A stretch of DNA of 64,000 nucleotides, from the NCBI RefSeq assembly GCF_000017265.1, contig NC_011144.1:1528001-1592000 (forward strand), in the 5' to 3' direction. The stretch is from Phenylobacterium zucineum HLK1. Its GTDB lineage: Bacteria; Pseudomonadota; Alphaproteobacteria; Caulobacterales; Caulobacteraceae. The notes below the pieces were generated by a model. It saw only the letters and a list, made by a program, of their open reading frames with translations, made no database searches and was not told where the DNA came from. The translations under genes and the position numbers were made by a program. Shown here one piece after another: positions 47,326-56,945 of the stretch. Every line of letters begins with the position of its first letter. Positions within the stretch are counted from its first letter, which is position 1.

Positions 47326-47417
47326 TGCGATTTCAAGTCTATTCGTTCGAAAAACGCCGGTCTCGGAGGCAATGAGGCGGCCCGCGCCAGAGGGCGCGAA
47401 CCGCTTCGAGCCTGAAG

Positions 47418-47951
47418 ATGAACGAACTGGACCTCCGAAGGGCGGTCGCCGGCGACGGCGACGCGCTCGAAGACCTTCAACGGAATTCAATCACCGGCGT
47501 GGCCGCGGCGCATTACAGCCGCGCCCAGGTGGCGGCCTTCCTGCGCTGCACCGCCGGCGCCCTCCGCGCGCACATAGAGCGGGCCAACATCTGGGTGCTG
47601 ACGGACCGCGGCCTCGTCGTGGCCTGCGCCGGCTGGCATCCCGCCGGGGCGCTGGCCGACCATATCGCAGCGCCGGTCGACCCGCGCGCGGTCGAGGTGC
47701 GGTCTGTCTATGTGCGCTCCGGCTGGACCCGCCGCGGGCTGGCTGCGCGCCTGCTGGACCGCGTGGAGGAGGACGCCCGGGCCTTCGGCGCCGACCGGGC
47801 GGACCTGCACGCGATGCGCGGCTCGGAGCCCTTCTACGCGGCCCGTGGTTACGCCGCCCTCGGCGACATGAGCTTCAACATGGGCGGCGTGCCGTTCCCC
47901 GGCCTCCGGATGACCAAGCCTCTCCGAGCGGCTGAACGCCTCACTCTCTGA
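47418..47951 (+). CDS. GNAT-family N-acetyltransferase
   Basis: 177 residues. The acetyl-CoA loop is VRSVYVRSGWTRRGLAARLL, followed by EEDARAFGADRADLHAM and a terminal FYAARGYAALGD, the standard GNAT motif A/B order. Acceptor substrate unknown. It is the first gene after the divergent LysR regulator and 12 bases before the transporter gene, forming a probable regulator-enzyme-transporter unit, perhaps for an amine or amino acid. Confidence 0.85.
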   Translation: MNELDLRRAVAGDGDALEDLQRNSITGVAAAHYSRAQVAAFLRCTAGALRAHIERANIWVLTDRGLVVACAGWHPAGALADHIAAPVDPRAVEVRSVYVRSGWTRRGLAARLLDRVEEDARAFGADRADLHAMRGSEPFYAARGYAALGDMSFNMGGVPFPGLRMTKPLRAAERLTL

Positions 47952-47963
47952 AGGTTGACGACA

Positions 47964-49346
47964 ATGACGATCGCAGACTCCGCCGCCTCGGGCGCGCGGA
48001 CGCAAACCGGTGCGGCCGACGCCGCGCCCGAGTGGTCCTCGCGGGCCGCCTTCATCGCCGCGGCGGTGGGCTCGGCCGTGGGCCTCGGGAACATCTGGAA
48101 GTTCCCCTACATGGCCGGGGTCAGCGGCGGCGGGGCCTTCGTGCTGACCTACCTCGGATTCGTGGCCCTCGTCGGCGTCCCGGTGCTGATCGCCGAGCTG
48201 CTGCTCGGCCGGCATGGCGGGCCCAGCATCGTGCAGGCCCTCGGTCGGATGGCGGCCGGCGCCCGGGGAGGGCGGCTGTGGAACGGCCTGGGCTGGTTCG
48301 TCGCGCTGACGGCCCTGGGCGTCCTCAGCTTCTACAGCGTGGTCGCGGGTTGGGCGCTCGCCTATGCGGCCAAGGCGGCGGTGGGCGGGCTCTCGGCCCT
48401 GACGCCCCAGGCCAGCACCCGGACGTTCGACGCCCTGCTCGCCGACCCGGCCCAGATGATCGCCTGGCACACCCTGGTGATGGGCGCCGTCGTCGCCATC
48501 GTTGCGCGCGGCGTGAAGGGCGGCATCGAGCGGGCCGTGCGCTGGCTGATGCCGCTCCTGACGGCGCTGCTGGTCGTGCTGGCGGTCTACGCCGGCGGGG
48601 TGGGGGATTTCGCCCGCGCCGTGGAGTTCCTGTTCCGGCCCGACGTCTCGGCGCTCACCCCGGAGGTCGCCATGGCGGCGGCGGGGCACGCGTTCTTCAC
48701 CCTGTCGCTGGGGCTGGGGGCGATGATGGTCTACGGCGCCTATGTACCGAAGTCGGTCTCGATACCCCGGGCGGCGGTCTGGGTGGCGGCGGCCGACACC
48801 GTCTGCGCCCTGCTGGCGGGGCTGGCGATCTTCCCGCTGGTGTTCGGCTTCGGCCTCGATCCGGCGGCGGGGCCGGGCCTGATCTTCGTGACCCTGCCGG
48901 TGGCGTTCGCGGCCATGCCCGGCGGCGCGGTGGTCGGGGCGCTCTTCTTCCTGCTGATCGTCGTGGCGGCGCTGACGTCAGCGGTGGCGCTGATCGAGCC
49001 TCTGGCCGCCGCCCTGGGCGGCGCGGGCGAGCGTCGGCGGGTCTGGACCCTGCGCCTGGCCGCCGGAGCGTGGGCGCTGGGCCTGGCCTCGGTGTTCTCG
49101 TTCAACCTGTGGTCGGACGTGCGGCTCTTCGGCCAGACGGTGTTCGACTTCATCGCCCATGTGACCGGCGACCTGGCGTTGCCCCTGGGCGGGCTGGGCT
49201 TCGCCGTCTTCGCCGGCTGGGTCGCCGGCCGTTCGCTCACCGCGGCCGACTTCGGCTCGCCGCGCGTGCACGCGGCCTGGCTGCTGCTGGTCCGCTTCGT
49301 CGCGCCCACCGTGCTGGCGCTGGTGTTCCTGGACCTGCTGGTCTGA
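47964..49346 (+). CDS. Neurotransmitter:sodium symporter family transporter
   Basis: About 460 residues with 11-12 membrane helices. VGSAVGLGNIWKFPYMAGVS in TM1 holds the sodium and substrate unwound segment typical of LeuT/NSS proteins; FVLTYLGFVALVGVPVLIAELLLG follows. It should import an amino acid or amine with sodium. ATG at 47964 was chosen over TTG 47955 because it lies 9 bases after GAAGG. Adjacent GNAT and LysR genes suggest uptake and acetylation of the same compound, by inference. Confidence 0.92.
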   Translation: MTIADSAASGARTQTGAADAAPEWSSRAAFIAAAVGSAVGLGNIWKFPYMAGVSGGGAFVLTYLGFVALVGVPVLIAELLLGRHGGPSIVQALGRMAAGARGGRLWNGLGWFVALTALGVLSFYSVVAGWALAYAAKAAVGGLSALTPQASTRTFDALLADPAQMIAWHTLVMGAVVAIVARGVKGGIERAVRWLMPLLTALLVVLAVYAGGVGDFARAVEFLFRPDVSALTPEVAMAAAGHAFFTLSLGLGAMMVYGAYVPKSVSIPRAAVWVAAADTVCALLAGLAIFPLVFGFGLDPAAGPGLIFVTLPVAFAAMPGGAVVGALFFLLIVVAALTSAVALIEPLAAALGGAGERRRVWTLRLAAGAWALGLASVFSFNLWSDVRLFGQTVFDFIAHVTGDLALPLGGLGFAVFAGWVAGRSLTAADFGSPRVHAAWLLLVRFVAPTVLALVFLDLLV

Positions 49347-49350
49347 GCCC

Positions 49351-49815
49351 CTAGTTCGCGTTCGCCTCGGCGATCGCCTCGGGCGTCGGACAGACATCGC
49401 CGATCCGGCGGGCCTCGGTGGAGGCCCGTCCGGAGATGTCCAGGCCCAGGAACTCGGTGGCGATGGTGGCCGTCAGGTTGAAGCTGGTGGGGGTGTAGGC
49501 GCCATCGCCCTCCACCGCGACCTTTCGGCCCTTCTTGCTGACGCAGGTTCCCTTCAGGCTGATCTTGCCGCCGGCGATCACCTTGTGCGGATAGGTGCAC
49601 TTGTAGTGGCGGTTCGAGGGGCCAGCCATGAACTTGTCCACCTCGGCCGGGGTGATGCAGCGCTTCTCCACCTTGGTCTGGCGGATCGGCGAGAGCAGCC
49701 GGTTGGTGGATTCCCAGTAGCCGGGCTGGATCGGCGGGGCGGCCGACGCCGTGGCGGGGAGGGCGGCCAGGACGAAGGCGGGCAGGACGAGCGCGGCGAG
49801 GAGCGGACGTTTCAT
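49351..49815 (-). CDS. DUF3617 family secreted protein
   Basis: 154 residues. Signal peptide ending ASAAPP. PGYWESTNRLLSPI and KRCITPAEVDKFM, with later KCTYP, GTCVSK and VCPTP cysteines, match the DUF3617 pattern of small periplasmic proteins, in which four cysteines usually form two disulfides. Function unknown. Confidence 0.8.
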   Translation of the reverse strand: MKRPLLAALVLPAFVLAALPATASAAPPIQPGYWESTNRLLSPIRQTKVEKRCITPAEVDKFMAGPSNRHYKCTYPHKVIAGGKISLKGTCVSKKGRKVAVEGDGAYTPTSFNLTATIATEFLGLDISGRASTEARRIGDVCPTPEAIAEANAN

Positions 49816-49948
49816 TCGGATCGAGCTTGCTGTGGCGTTGCGGCCTGAAGGTGGCGGACGGCGGATGAACCCGAGCTTACCGGGCGTCGGGCCGAATGGT
49901 TCCGGCCGACATATAGGGCGGGGGGGCTCCAGCCGCGAGCCGCCGCCG

Positions 49949-50986
49949 TCAGGACGGGGCTTCGGTTCCAGCCGTGCGCGCCTCGTAGGCCGCGCGTACC
50001 TCGGCCCCCGCGTCGTCGAACAGGAACGGGACGAAGGCGTAGCGGCGCCCCTCCATCACCGGCAGGGCCTCGTGCATCAGGCCGCAGGCGAAGACGCAGA
50101 CGCCGCCCACCGGCGGTCGGTAGGTGGCCGGGCCAAACTCCGGGAACCGCAGGTCGCCGCCCTCGAAGCCGTCGTTCAGGTTGATCGAGCAGGCGAACGC
50201 ACGGTGGGCGGTGCCGAGGGTGGTGTTGTCCCGATGCGGCCGGAAGACGCCGCCGTCGGCCTCGTCGTAGCAGCTGACCAGGTATCGCTCGATGTGCGTG
50301 GCCTTGAAGCCGAGCGCACGCTCGATCAGCGGAAACAGCCGCCGCTCCAGCCTGGTCCTGAGCGCTTCCACCAGTCCGGGATCGCGCACGACCACGTCCC
50401 GCCGCCGCTTCAGCTCGTCCATGACGTAGACGGTGCGGTCGCCGGCGTCGCGCATCACGCCGGTGAATGCGCCGCCATCGCCCTCGTGCAGTTCGATCAG
50501 GGCCCGGCAGAGCTCGGGCTCGAGGATCCTGGGCGCGATCAGCACCGGCGCATGCAGCGGGGCGCCGGCATGGCGCTCCGGCGGGCCGAGCCTGCGCACC
50601 AGCTCGAGCACCTGCTGCGTCTCCTCCATGGGCGCGCCCCCCATGGAACGCAGGGTCGGGTCCAGCAGCAGCCAGTGCGGCCGGTCCGCCAGGAAGCGGG
50701 CGGCGATCGCCCCGTCGGGGTCCAGCAACCAGCGCAGGCCGCGCATGTCCTTCAGCCCCTGGAGCGCCTCCGGATCGCGCACCACCACGAACGCCGAGGC
50801 CTGGCGGTCGTCGAACAGGGCCTGGTGCGCGGCGAGGGCCTTGAGCGCGACGGCGCGGCCCTCAGGCTCGTGCGGTGGAAAGAGCATCAGCACGTAGCGC
50901 CCGGCCGAGCTGTCGAAGACGAACTCGGGGCTGGAGGCGGTCGGCGCCGTGAACCACGGCGCAGGATCCCCGACGGCGAGCGGCAT
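49949..50986 (-). CDS. Thioredoxin-fold / prolyl 4-hydroxylase-like fusion
   Basis: 345 residues. The N-terminus (about 1-130) resembles a peroxiredoxin: VGDPAPWFTAPT, FVVVRDPEALQGLKD, LDPDGAIAARFL. No catalytic cysteine is present in the usual position (YVLMLFPPHEPEG). The C-terminal part (about 145-325) is a 2-oxoglutarate/Fe(II) oxygenase: HRDNTT gives H251 and D253, CGLMHEALPV gives H305, and MEGRRYAF gives the 2OG-binding arginine. It should hydroxylate proteins or peptides, with the N-domain as a binding module. Fusions of this kind are known in databases but their role is unclear. Confidence 0.8.
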   Translation of the reverse strand: MPLAVGDPAPWFTAPTASSPEFVFDSSAGRYVLMLFPPHEPEGRAVALKALAAHQALFDDRQASAFVVVRDPEALQGLKDMRGLRWLLDPDGAIAARFLADRPHWLLLDPTLRSMGGAPMEETQQVLELVRRLGPPERHAGAPLHAPVLIAPRILEPELCRALIELHEGDGGAFTGVMRDAGDRTVYVMDELKRRRDVVVRDPGLVEALRTRLERRLFPLIERALGFKATHIERYLVSCYDEADGGVFRPHRDNTTLGTAHRAFACSINLNDGFEGGDLRFPEFGPATYRPPVGGVCVFACGLMHEALPVMEGRRYAFVPFLFDDAGAEVRAAYEARTAGTEAPS

Positions 50987-51170
50987 GCCTACTCCTTGCG
51001 CTGGCCGCCTTCATAGGCGTCCGCGGCGGCGCGGTCACGCTCGCCACGCCTATGGCCGCCCTTATGGGACTCATGCGCGCACGCGCGCGAGGGCGGTGGC
51101 GTCCGCGGCTTCAGAATGCTAACAAACCTTCCTACGTAAGCAGTCCGATTCTAACGGCTAATTCCCTCCT

Positions 51171-53969
51171 TTGACCGACGAAACCCATACCCCACCGGAC
51201 GACCGGCGCGGGGGCGTCGCCCCTATAGCCATCGAAGACGAGCTGAAGCGCTCCTACCTCGACTACGCGATGAGCGTGATCGTGAGCCGGGCGCTGCCGG
51301 ACGTTCGCGACGGCCTCAAGCCCGTGCACCGCCGCATCCTGTTCTCGATGAACGAGCAGGGGCACACGCCGGACCGGGGCTATGTGAAGTCCGCCCGCGT
51401 GGTCGGCGACGTGATGGGTAAGTACCACCCGCACGGCGACGTCGCGATCTACGACACCATGGTCCGCATGGCGCAGCCGTTCTCGATGAACCTGCTGCTC
51501 ATCGACGGCCAGGGCAACTTCGGCTCGGTGGACAACGACCCGCCGGCGGCCATGCGCTACACGGAAAGCCGCATGACCCGCGCCGCCATGGCGATCCTGG
51601 CGGACCTCGACAAGGACACGGTCGACTTCAAGGACAACTACGACGGCTCCGAGCAGGAGCCGGTGGTCCTGCCCTCGCGCATCCCCAACCTGCTGGTGAA
51701 CGGCGCCGGCGGCATCGCCGTCGGCATGGCCACCAACATTCCGCCGCACAACCTGGGCGAGGTGGTGGACGCCTGCCTGGCCTACATCGACAATCCCGAG
51801 ATCGGCCTCGACGAGCTGCTGGACATCGTCCCGGGCCCCGACTTCCCGACGGGGGGCGAGATCATCGGCCGCTCGGGCGCGCGCCAGGCGCTGATGACCG
51901 GCCGCGGCTCGGTCATCATGCGCGGCAAGGCGACCATCGAGGAGGTGCGCAAGGAGCGCGAGGCGATCGTCATCACGGCGATCCCCTACCAGGTGAACAA
52001 GGCCGCCCTCGTCGAGCGCATCGCCGAGCTGGTCCGCGAGAAGCGGATCGAGGGCGTCGCCGACCTGCGCGACGAATCCGACCGCGACGGCATGCGCGTG
52101 GTCGTCGAGATGAAGCGGGACGCCTCGGCCGAGGTGATCCTGAACCAGCTCTACCGCTACACGCCCCTGCAGAGCTCGTTCGGCGTCAACATGCTGGCGC
52201 TGAACCGCGGCCGGCCCGAGCAGATGGGCCTGCGCGAGATGGTCACCGCCTTCGTGGATTTCCGCGAAGAGGTGGTCGTCCGGCGGACGAAGTTCGAGCT
52301 CTCGAAGGCGCGCGACCGGGGCCACGTGCTGGTCGGTCTCGCCATCGCCGTCGCCAACATCGACGAGTTCATCCACATCATCCGCTCGTCCAAGGACCCG
52401 ACCGAGGCCCGCGAACGGCTGGTGGCCAAGGACTGGCCGGCCGGCGACATGCTGCCGCTGGTCGAGCTGATCGCCGACCCGCGCACCCTGGTGATCGACG
52501 GGAACAAGATCCGGCTGACCGACGAGCAGGCCCGGGCGATCCTGGCGCTGACCCTGTCGCGCCTCACCGGCCTCGGCCGCGACGAGATCTTCGGTGAGGC
52601 CCGCGAACTGGCTGGCGTGATCCGCGGTCACCTCGAGATCCTGGCCTCGCGCGAGCGGGTCATGGCCATCGTGCGCGAGGAGCTGGTGCAGGTCCGCGAG
52701 CAGTTCGCCGTGCCGCGCCGCACCGAGATCGTCGAAGGCGACGCCGACGTCGAGGACGAGGATCTGATCGCCCGCGAGGAGATGGTGATCACTGTCACCC
52801 ACGGCGGCTACGTGAAGCGCACGCCGCTCGCCACCTACCGGACCCAGCACCGGGGCGGGAAGGGGCGGTCGGGCATGGCCACCAAGGAAGAGGACGCCGT
52901 CACGCGGGTCTTCTCGGCCAACACCCACACGCCGATGCTGTTCTTCTCGAGCGGCGGCAAGGCCTACAAGCTCAAGGTGTGGCGCCTGCCGCTCGGCACG
53001 CCCACCTCGCGCGGCAAGGCCTTCGTGAACCTGCTGCCCATCGAGCCCGGCGAGAGCATCACCTCCATCCTGCCGCTGCCCGAGGACGAGGCGACGTGGG
53101 ATCAGTACGACGTGATGTTCGCCACGCGCTCGGGCAACGTCCGGCGCAACAAGCTCTCGGACTTCGTGGACATCCGCCGCAACGGCAAGATCGCCATGAA
53201 GCTGGACGAGGGCGACGCGATCATCGGCGTCGGCGTGTGCAACGCCGGCCAGAACGACGTCCTGCTGACCACCGCGCTCGGCCGCTGCATCCGCTTCGCC
53301 ACCGAGGAGGTCCGTGTGTTCGCCGGCCGCGACTCCACCGGCGTGCGCGGCATCCGCCTGGCCGAGGGCGACAGCGTCATCTCCATGGCCATCCTGCGCT
53401 CGGCGCCGGCGACTCCGGCCGAGCGTGCGGCCTACCTGAAGCACGCCAAGGCGATGCGCATCGCCACCGGCGAGGCCGAGGAGGGCGAGGAGACCGCCGC
53501 CCCCGAGGAGGAGGACGAGGCGAACGGCGAGGAGGCTGCGCTCGGCCCCGAGCGCCTGGCCGAGATGGGCGCCGCCGAGGAGATCATCCTGACGGTCTCC
53601 ACCGAAGGCTACGGCAAGCGCACCTCGGCCTACGAGTTCCGCCGCACCGGCCGCGGCGGCCAGGGCCTGCTCGCCCAGGACCTCACCAAGCGCGGCGGCA
53701 AGCTCGCCGGCTCGTTCCCGGTGGACGAGGGCGACGAGATCCTGCTGGTCAGCGACCAGGGCCAGCTCATCCGGATCCCGGTGCGCCAGGTCCGCCTCGC
53801 GGGCCGCAACACCCAGGGCGTGATCATCTTCCGCAAGAGCGCGGACGAGCACGTCGTCTCGGTGGAACGCCTGGCCGAGCCGGCGGGCGATGACGAGGTC
53901 GAGGACGGCGACATCGGGGGCGAGGACGGGACCGACGCAGGAACCGACAACGGGGGCGACGTGGCGTAA
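51171..53969 (+). CDS. gyrA: DNA gyrase subunit A
   Basis: 932 residues. Start is TTG; a TAA four codons upstream in frame excludes a longer protein and no ATG is available before the conserved [19 protein letters not shown]. Catalytic tyrosine Y130 is in [10 protein letters not shown], and the GyrA box QHRGGKG is present. In the quinolone region [12 protein letters not shown], the serine usual at E. coli position 83 is valine (V91); the Asp at 87 is kept (D95). The C-terminal pinwheel carries a Glu-rich insert (about 765-785) common in this group. Introduces negative supercoils together with GyrB. Confidence 0.97.
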   Translation: MTDETHTPPDDRRGGVAPIAIEDELKRSYLDYAMSVIVSRALPDVRDGLKPVHRRILFSMNEQGHTPDRGYVKSARVVGDVMGKYHPHGDVAIYDTMVRMAQPFSMNLLLIDGQGNFGSVDNDPPAAMRYTESRMTRAAMAILADLDKDTVDFKDNYDGSEQEPVVLPSRIPNLLVNGAGGIAVGMATNIPPHNLGEVVDACLAYIDNPEIGLDELLDIVPGPDFPTGGEIIGRSGARQALMTGRGSVIMRGKATIEEVRKEREAIVITAIPYQVNKAALVERIAELVREKRIEGVADLRDESDRDGMRVVVEMKRDASAEVILNQLYRYTPLQSSFGVNMLALNRGRPEQMGLREMVTAFVDFREEVVVRRTKFELSKARDRGHVLVGLAIAVANIDEFIHIIRSSKDPTEARERLVAKDWPAGDMLPLVELIADPRTLVIDGNKIRLTDEQARAILALTLSRLTGLGRDEIFGEARELAGVIRGHLEILASRERVMAIVREELVQVREQFAVPRRTEIVEGDADVEDEDLIAREEMVITVTHGGYVKRTPLATYRTQHRGGKGRSGMATKEEDAVTRVFSANTHTPMLFFSSGGKAYKLKVWRLPLGTPTSRGKAFVNLLPIEPGESITSILPLPEDEATWDQYDVMFATRSGNVRRNKLSDFVDIRRNGKIAMKLDEGDAIIGVGVCNAGQNDVLLTTALGRCIRFATEEVRVFAGRDSTGVRGIRLAEGDSVISMAILRSAPATPAERAAYLKHAKAMRIATGEAEEGEETAAPEEEDEANGEEAALGPERLAEMGAAEEIILTVSTEGYGKRTSAYEFRRTGRGGQGLLAQDLTKRGGKLAGSFPVDEGDEILLVSDQGQLIRIPVRQVRLAGRNTQGVIIFRKSADEHVVSVERLAEPAGDDEVEDGDIGGEDGTDAGTDNGGDVA

Positions 53970-54047
53970 GGCAGCCAACTTTCGCTTGCCAGGCGCCCGG
54001 TCGGCGGGCCAAAGGCGAAACCCGTGAGTTGGGGGGACCTGAGCCTT

Positions 54048-54542
54048 ATGACCCGCGTCGGCCTCTATCCGGGCACCTTCGATCCGATCCACAACGGCCA
54101 CACCGACATCATCGGTCGGGCCGCCAAGCTGGTGGACAAGCTGGTGCTGGGCGTCGCCATCAACGCCGGCAAGGGCCCGCTCTTCTCGCTGGAGGAGCGG
54201 GTGGCGATCGTCGAGGAGGCCATTGCGCCGCTGCGCGACCGCGTCGAGATCGTGGTCCAGCCGTTCGAGGGGCTGACCATGCACTTCGCCCGGGAGGTTG
54301 GGGCCAGCGTCATCGTCCGCGGTCTGCGGGCCGTCGCCGACTTCGAGTTCGAGTTCCAGATGACGGCCATGAACCAGCAGCTCGACCGGCAGATCGAGAC
54401 TGTTTTCTTCATGGCCGACCCGCGCCACCAGGCCATCGCCTCCAAGCTGGTCAAGGAGATCGCGATCCTGGGCGGGGAGATCCACAAGTTCGTGAGCCCG
54501 GCCGTCGAGGCCCGCCTGCTGGCCAAGGTCGGCCGCGCCTGA
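54048..54542 (+). CDS. coaD: Phosphopantetheine adenylyltransferase
   Basis: 164 residues. GLYPGTFDPIHNGHTDII carries the T/HxGH nucleotidyl-transfer motif; VIVRGLRAVADFEFEFQM and the ISSxxx-like KLVKEIAILGGE follow. It catalyses the fourth step of coenzyme A synthesis from phosphopantetheine and ATP. The start at 54048 was chosen over an upstream in-frame GTG. It lies between gyrA and cyclophilin genes, the order typical of Caulobacter relatives. Confidence 0.96.
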   Translation: MTRVGLYPGTFDPIHNGHTDIIGRAAKLVDKLVLGVAINAGKGPLFSLEERVAIVEEAIAPLRDRVEIVVQPFEGLTMHFAREVGASVIVRGLRAVADFEFEFQMTAMNQQLDRQIETVFFMADPRHQAIASKLVKEIAILGGEIHKFVSPAVEARLLAKVGRA

Positions 54543-54599
54543 TCGCTGCTCCTGATCGCGCTCTGGCCCGAGCGGGGCGGCGCCTGTACGAGTGACCCG

Positions 54600-55463
54600 A
54601 TGAACCTCAAGACCGTCCTGATCGCCGCGGGTCTCGCGGCGTGCGCTCCTGCCGCCGTGGCCCAGACGGCTTCCCAGACCGCCGCCCAGACCGCGGCCGC
54701 CGCACCGTCGGCCGCCGACTGGCGCGTGCCCAATCCCGACGACGTCCTCGTCATCGACACCAACAAGGGCCGCATCATCGCCGAGCTGGTTCCGGAGGTC
54801 GCGCCCGAGGCGGCCGGCCGGATCCGGACCCTGGCCAAGCGCGGCTTCTACGACGGCCGGACCTTCTTCCGCGTCATCGAGGGCTTCATGGCCCAGACGG
54901 GCGATCCGCAGGACAACGGCACGGGCGCTTCCGAGCTGCCCGACATCCCGGGCGAGTTCGTCTTCCGCCGCGGCGCCGACCTGCCCGTCGTCGTCGCCGA
55001 CAACCAGCAGGTCGCCGAGGTGGGTTTCGTGAAGTCCCTGCCGGTCACCAGCCAGAGCATGATGCTGGCGCCGCTCACGGCCGACGGGAAGGTCCAGGGG
55101 TGGGGTCTGTTCTGCAAGGGCGTGGTGGGCATGGCCCGCGGCCAGGAGCCCGATTCGGCCAACAGCCAGTTCTTCCTGATGCGCGACGACTACCCGCGCC
55201 TGGACAAGCGCTACACCGCCTTCGGCCGGGTCCTCTCGGGCCAGGAGGTGGTGAACGCCATAAAGGTGGGCGAGCCCGTGCCCGAGCCTCAGGACCGGAT
55301 GGAGCGCGTGCGCGTTCTCTCCGACATCCCGCCGGCCGAGCGGCCGCAGATCCGCGTGATCGACCCCGCCGGTCCCTGGTTTAAGGCCGAAGTCGCCCGG
55401 GTGAAGGCCCAGGGCGGCCTGTTCAAGGCCTGTGACGTGAACATTCCTGCCGAGGTGAAGTGA
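54600..55463 (+). CDS. Periplasmic cyclophilin-type peptidyl-prolyl isomerase
   Basis: 287 residues. A signal peptide and Ala/Gln-rich linker lead into the cyclophilin domain, with FYDGRTFFRVIEGFMAQTGD, SANSQFFLMRDDYPRLDKRY and FGRVLSGQEVVNAIK. An insertion of about 50 residues after PGEFVFRRG sits in the domain. Likely a fold helper in the periplasm. The stop overlaps the start of a second, shorter cyclophilin gene. Confidence 0.9.
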   Translation: MNLKTVLIAAGLAACAPAAVAQTASQTAAQTAAAAPSAADWRVPNPDDVLVIDTNKGRIIAELVPEVAPEAAGRIRTLAKRGFYDGRTFFRVIEGFMAQTGDPQDNGTGASELPDIPGEFVFRRGADLPVVVADNQQVAEVGFVKSLPVTSQSMMLAPLTADGKVQGWGLFCKGVVGMARGQEPDSANSQFFLMRDDYPRLDKRYTAFGRVLSGQEVVNAIKVGEPVPEPQDRMERVRVLSDIPPAERPQIRVIDPAGPWFKAEVARVKAQGGLFKACDVNIPAEVK

Positions 55464-55924
55464 TGGACGCCGAGAACACCCTGATCATGGAGCTGGAGAG
55501 CGGTCCGGTGACCATCAAGCTCCGGCCCGACCTGGCGCCCAAGCACGTGGAGCGCATCAAGGAGCTGGCGCGGGAGGGCTTCTACGACGGCGTGGTCTTC
55601 CACCGCGTGATCCCGGGCTTCATGGCCCAGGGCGGCGATCCCACCGGCACCGGTTCGGGCGGCTCCAAGAAGCCGAACCTGCCGGCCGAGTTCAGCCGCG
55701 AGCCGCACGTGCGCGGCGTCTGCTCGATGGCGCGCACGCCGAACCCGAACTCGGCCAACAGCCAGTTCTTCATCTGCTTCGACGACGCCACCTTCCTCGA
55801 CGGCCAATACACCGTGTGGGGCGAGGTCACCGAGGGCATGGAGCACGTCGACGCGCTGCCCAAGGGCGAGCCGCCGCGCGAGCCGGGCAAGATCGTCTCG
55901 ATGAAGGTCGCCGCGGACGCGTGA
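55463..55924 (+). CDS. Cytoplasmic cyclophilin-type peptidyl-prolyl isomerase
   Basis: About 153 residues, start ATG overlapping the previous TGA (TGATG). FYDGVVFHRVIPGFMAQGGD, GVCSMARTPNPNSANSQFF and YTVWGEVTEGMEHVD are core cyclophilin motifs with the catalytic Arg. It has no signal peptide, so it is the cytoplasmic partner of the periplasmic copy. The two probably arose by tandem duplication. Confidence 0.93.
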   Translation: MDAENTLIMELESGPVTIKLRPDLAPKHVERIKELAREGFYDGVVFHRVIPGFMAQGGDPTGTGSGGSKKPNLPAEFSREPHVRGVCSMARTPNPNSANSQFFICFDDATFLDGQYTVWGEVTEGMEHVDALPKGEPPREPGKIVSMKVAADA

Positions 55925-56478
55925 CGCCGGGCCTCGAGGCCGCCTACGCCGAACCGCACCGGCGCTACCACACGCGCCGGCACATCGAGCATTGCCTGGA
56001 GATGCTGGACGCCGTTCCCGACCTCACGGACCGGGAGCGGCGCCTGTTGACCTGGGCGATCTGGTGGCATGACGCCGTCTACGATCCGCGGGCTTCGGAC
56101 AACGAGGCTCTCAGCGCCGAACTCGCGTGCCGTGAGCTGCCGGCGCTCGGCGCCGCGCCCGACGAGACTGAGGAGGTCGCCCGGCTGATCCGCCTCACGG
56201 CCGGGCATTCCGTGGACGCGGGGGACCGACTGGGCGCGATCCTGGTCTCCATCGACCTCGCCGTCCTGGGCGCGGCGCCCGCCGACTACGACGCCTACGC
56301 CCGTGCGGTGCGGGAAGAGTACGCGCACCTGCCCGACGCCGCATGGCGCGCGGGCCGCTCCGCGGTGCTGCAACGCTTCCTCGAGGCGCCGGTTATCTAT
56401 CCCGACCCGCGCATCCGGGCGGCGCGGGAAGCCGCCGCGCGCGCGAACCTGGCCCGGGAGCTCTCGTCGCTGAGGTAG
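55921..56478 (+). CDS. HD-domain phosphohydrolase-like protein
   Basis: About 185 residues from GTG 55921, which overlaps the previous stop (GTGA). YHTRRHIEHCLEMLDAV gives the first His, AIWWHDAVYDPRASDNE the HD pair, and a later Asp lies in ILVSIDLAVLG. This matches predicted metal-dependent HD phosphohydrolases that act on small molecules. The substrate is not known. A longer version from upstream would add a non-conserved Arg-rich stretch. Confidence 0.8.
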   Translation: MTPGLEAAYAEPHRRYHTRRHIEHCLEMLDAVPDLTDRERRLLTWAIWWHDAVYDPRASDNEALSAELACRELPALGAAPDETEEVARLIRLTAGHSVDAGDRLGAILVSIDLAVLGAAPADYDAYARAVREEYAHLPDAAWRAGRSAVLQRFLEAPVIYPDPRIRAAREAAARANLARELSSLR

Positions 56479-56480
56479 GC

Positions 56481-56945
56481 ATGGCGCCGCGCCTGAAGGT
56501 CTTCGTCACGTCGGACGGCCTGACCGACTACGTGGTCGCCACCTCGTCGAAGGTGAAGGCGCTCGCCGCCTGGGGCAGCCACCAGGACCTGTTCAAGACG
56601 GGCCTCGCCCACCAGACCGACGATCCCGAGCTCATCGAGGCCGCCGCGGCGCAGCCGGGTGAGGTCCTGCGCCGGCCCGCCGGCACGCGGGGCGAGCTGG
56701 CGAAGCTCAAGCCCGCGAAGCCGAAGGCGCAGAAGGGGCCGTCCAAGGCGGCGCTCCGGAAGGTGGCCGACCTGGAGAAGAAACTTGCCGATCAGGTGGC
56801 CGCCGACGAGCGGGCTCTGGCGGCGCTGGAGGCCAGGCGCGAGGCCCTGGAGCGGCAGATCCGCGAGCTGCGGGAGAGGCAGGCGAGGGAGGTCGGCCGC
56901 CTCGAGGACCGGCTCAGCGCGGCGCGGCGGGCGCTAGAGACATGA
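56481..56945 (+). CDS. Hypothetical coiled-coil protein
   Basis: 154 residues. The N-terminal 70 residues, beginning LKVFVTSDGLTDYVVATSSK, form a small domain I recognise as conserved in alphaproteobacterial hypotheticals. After a Lys/Pro linker, residues 90-150 are a strong coiled coil (LEARREALERQIRELRERQ). It starts two bases after the HD gene, so is co-transcribed. Its last 32 bases overlap the convergent EEP gene. Confidence 0.75.
   Translation: MAPRLKVFVTSDGLTDYVVATSSKVKALAAWGSHQDLFKTGLAHQTDDPELIEAAAAQPGEVLRRPAGTRGELAKLKPAKPKAQKGPSKAALRKVADLEKKLADQVAADERALAALEARREALERQIRELRERQAREVGRLEDRLSAARRALET

Noticed and set aside
51132..54485. An 1117-residue open frame opposite gyrA and coaD
   Set aside because: It is the antisense shadow of two well-conserved genes; composition is His/Asp/Arg-rich low complexity typical of reversed GC-rich codons.
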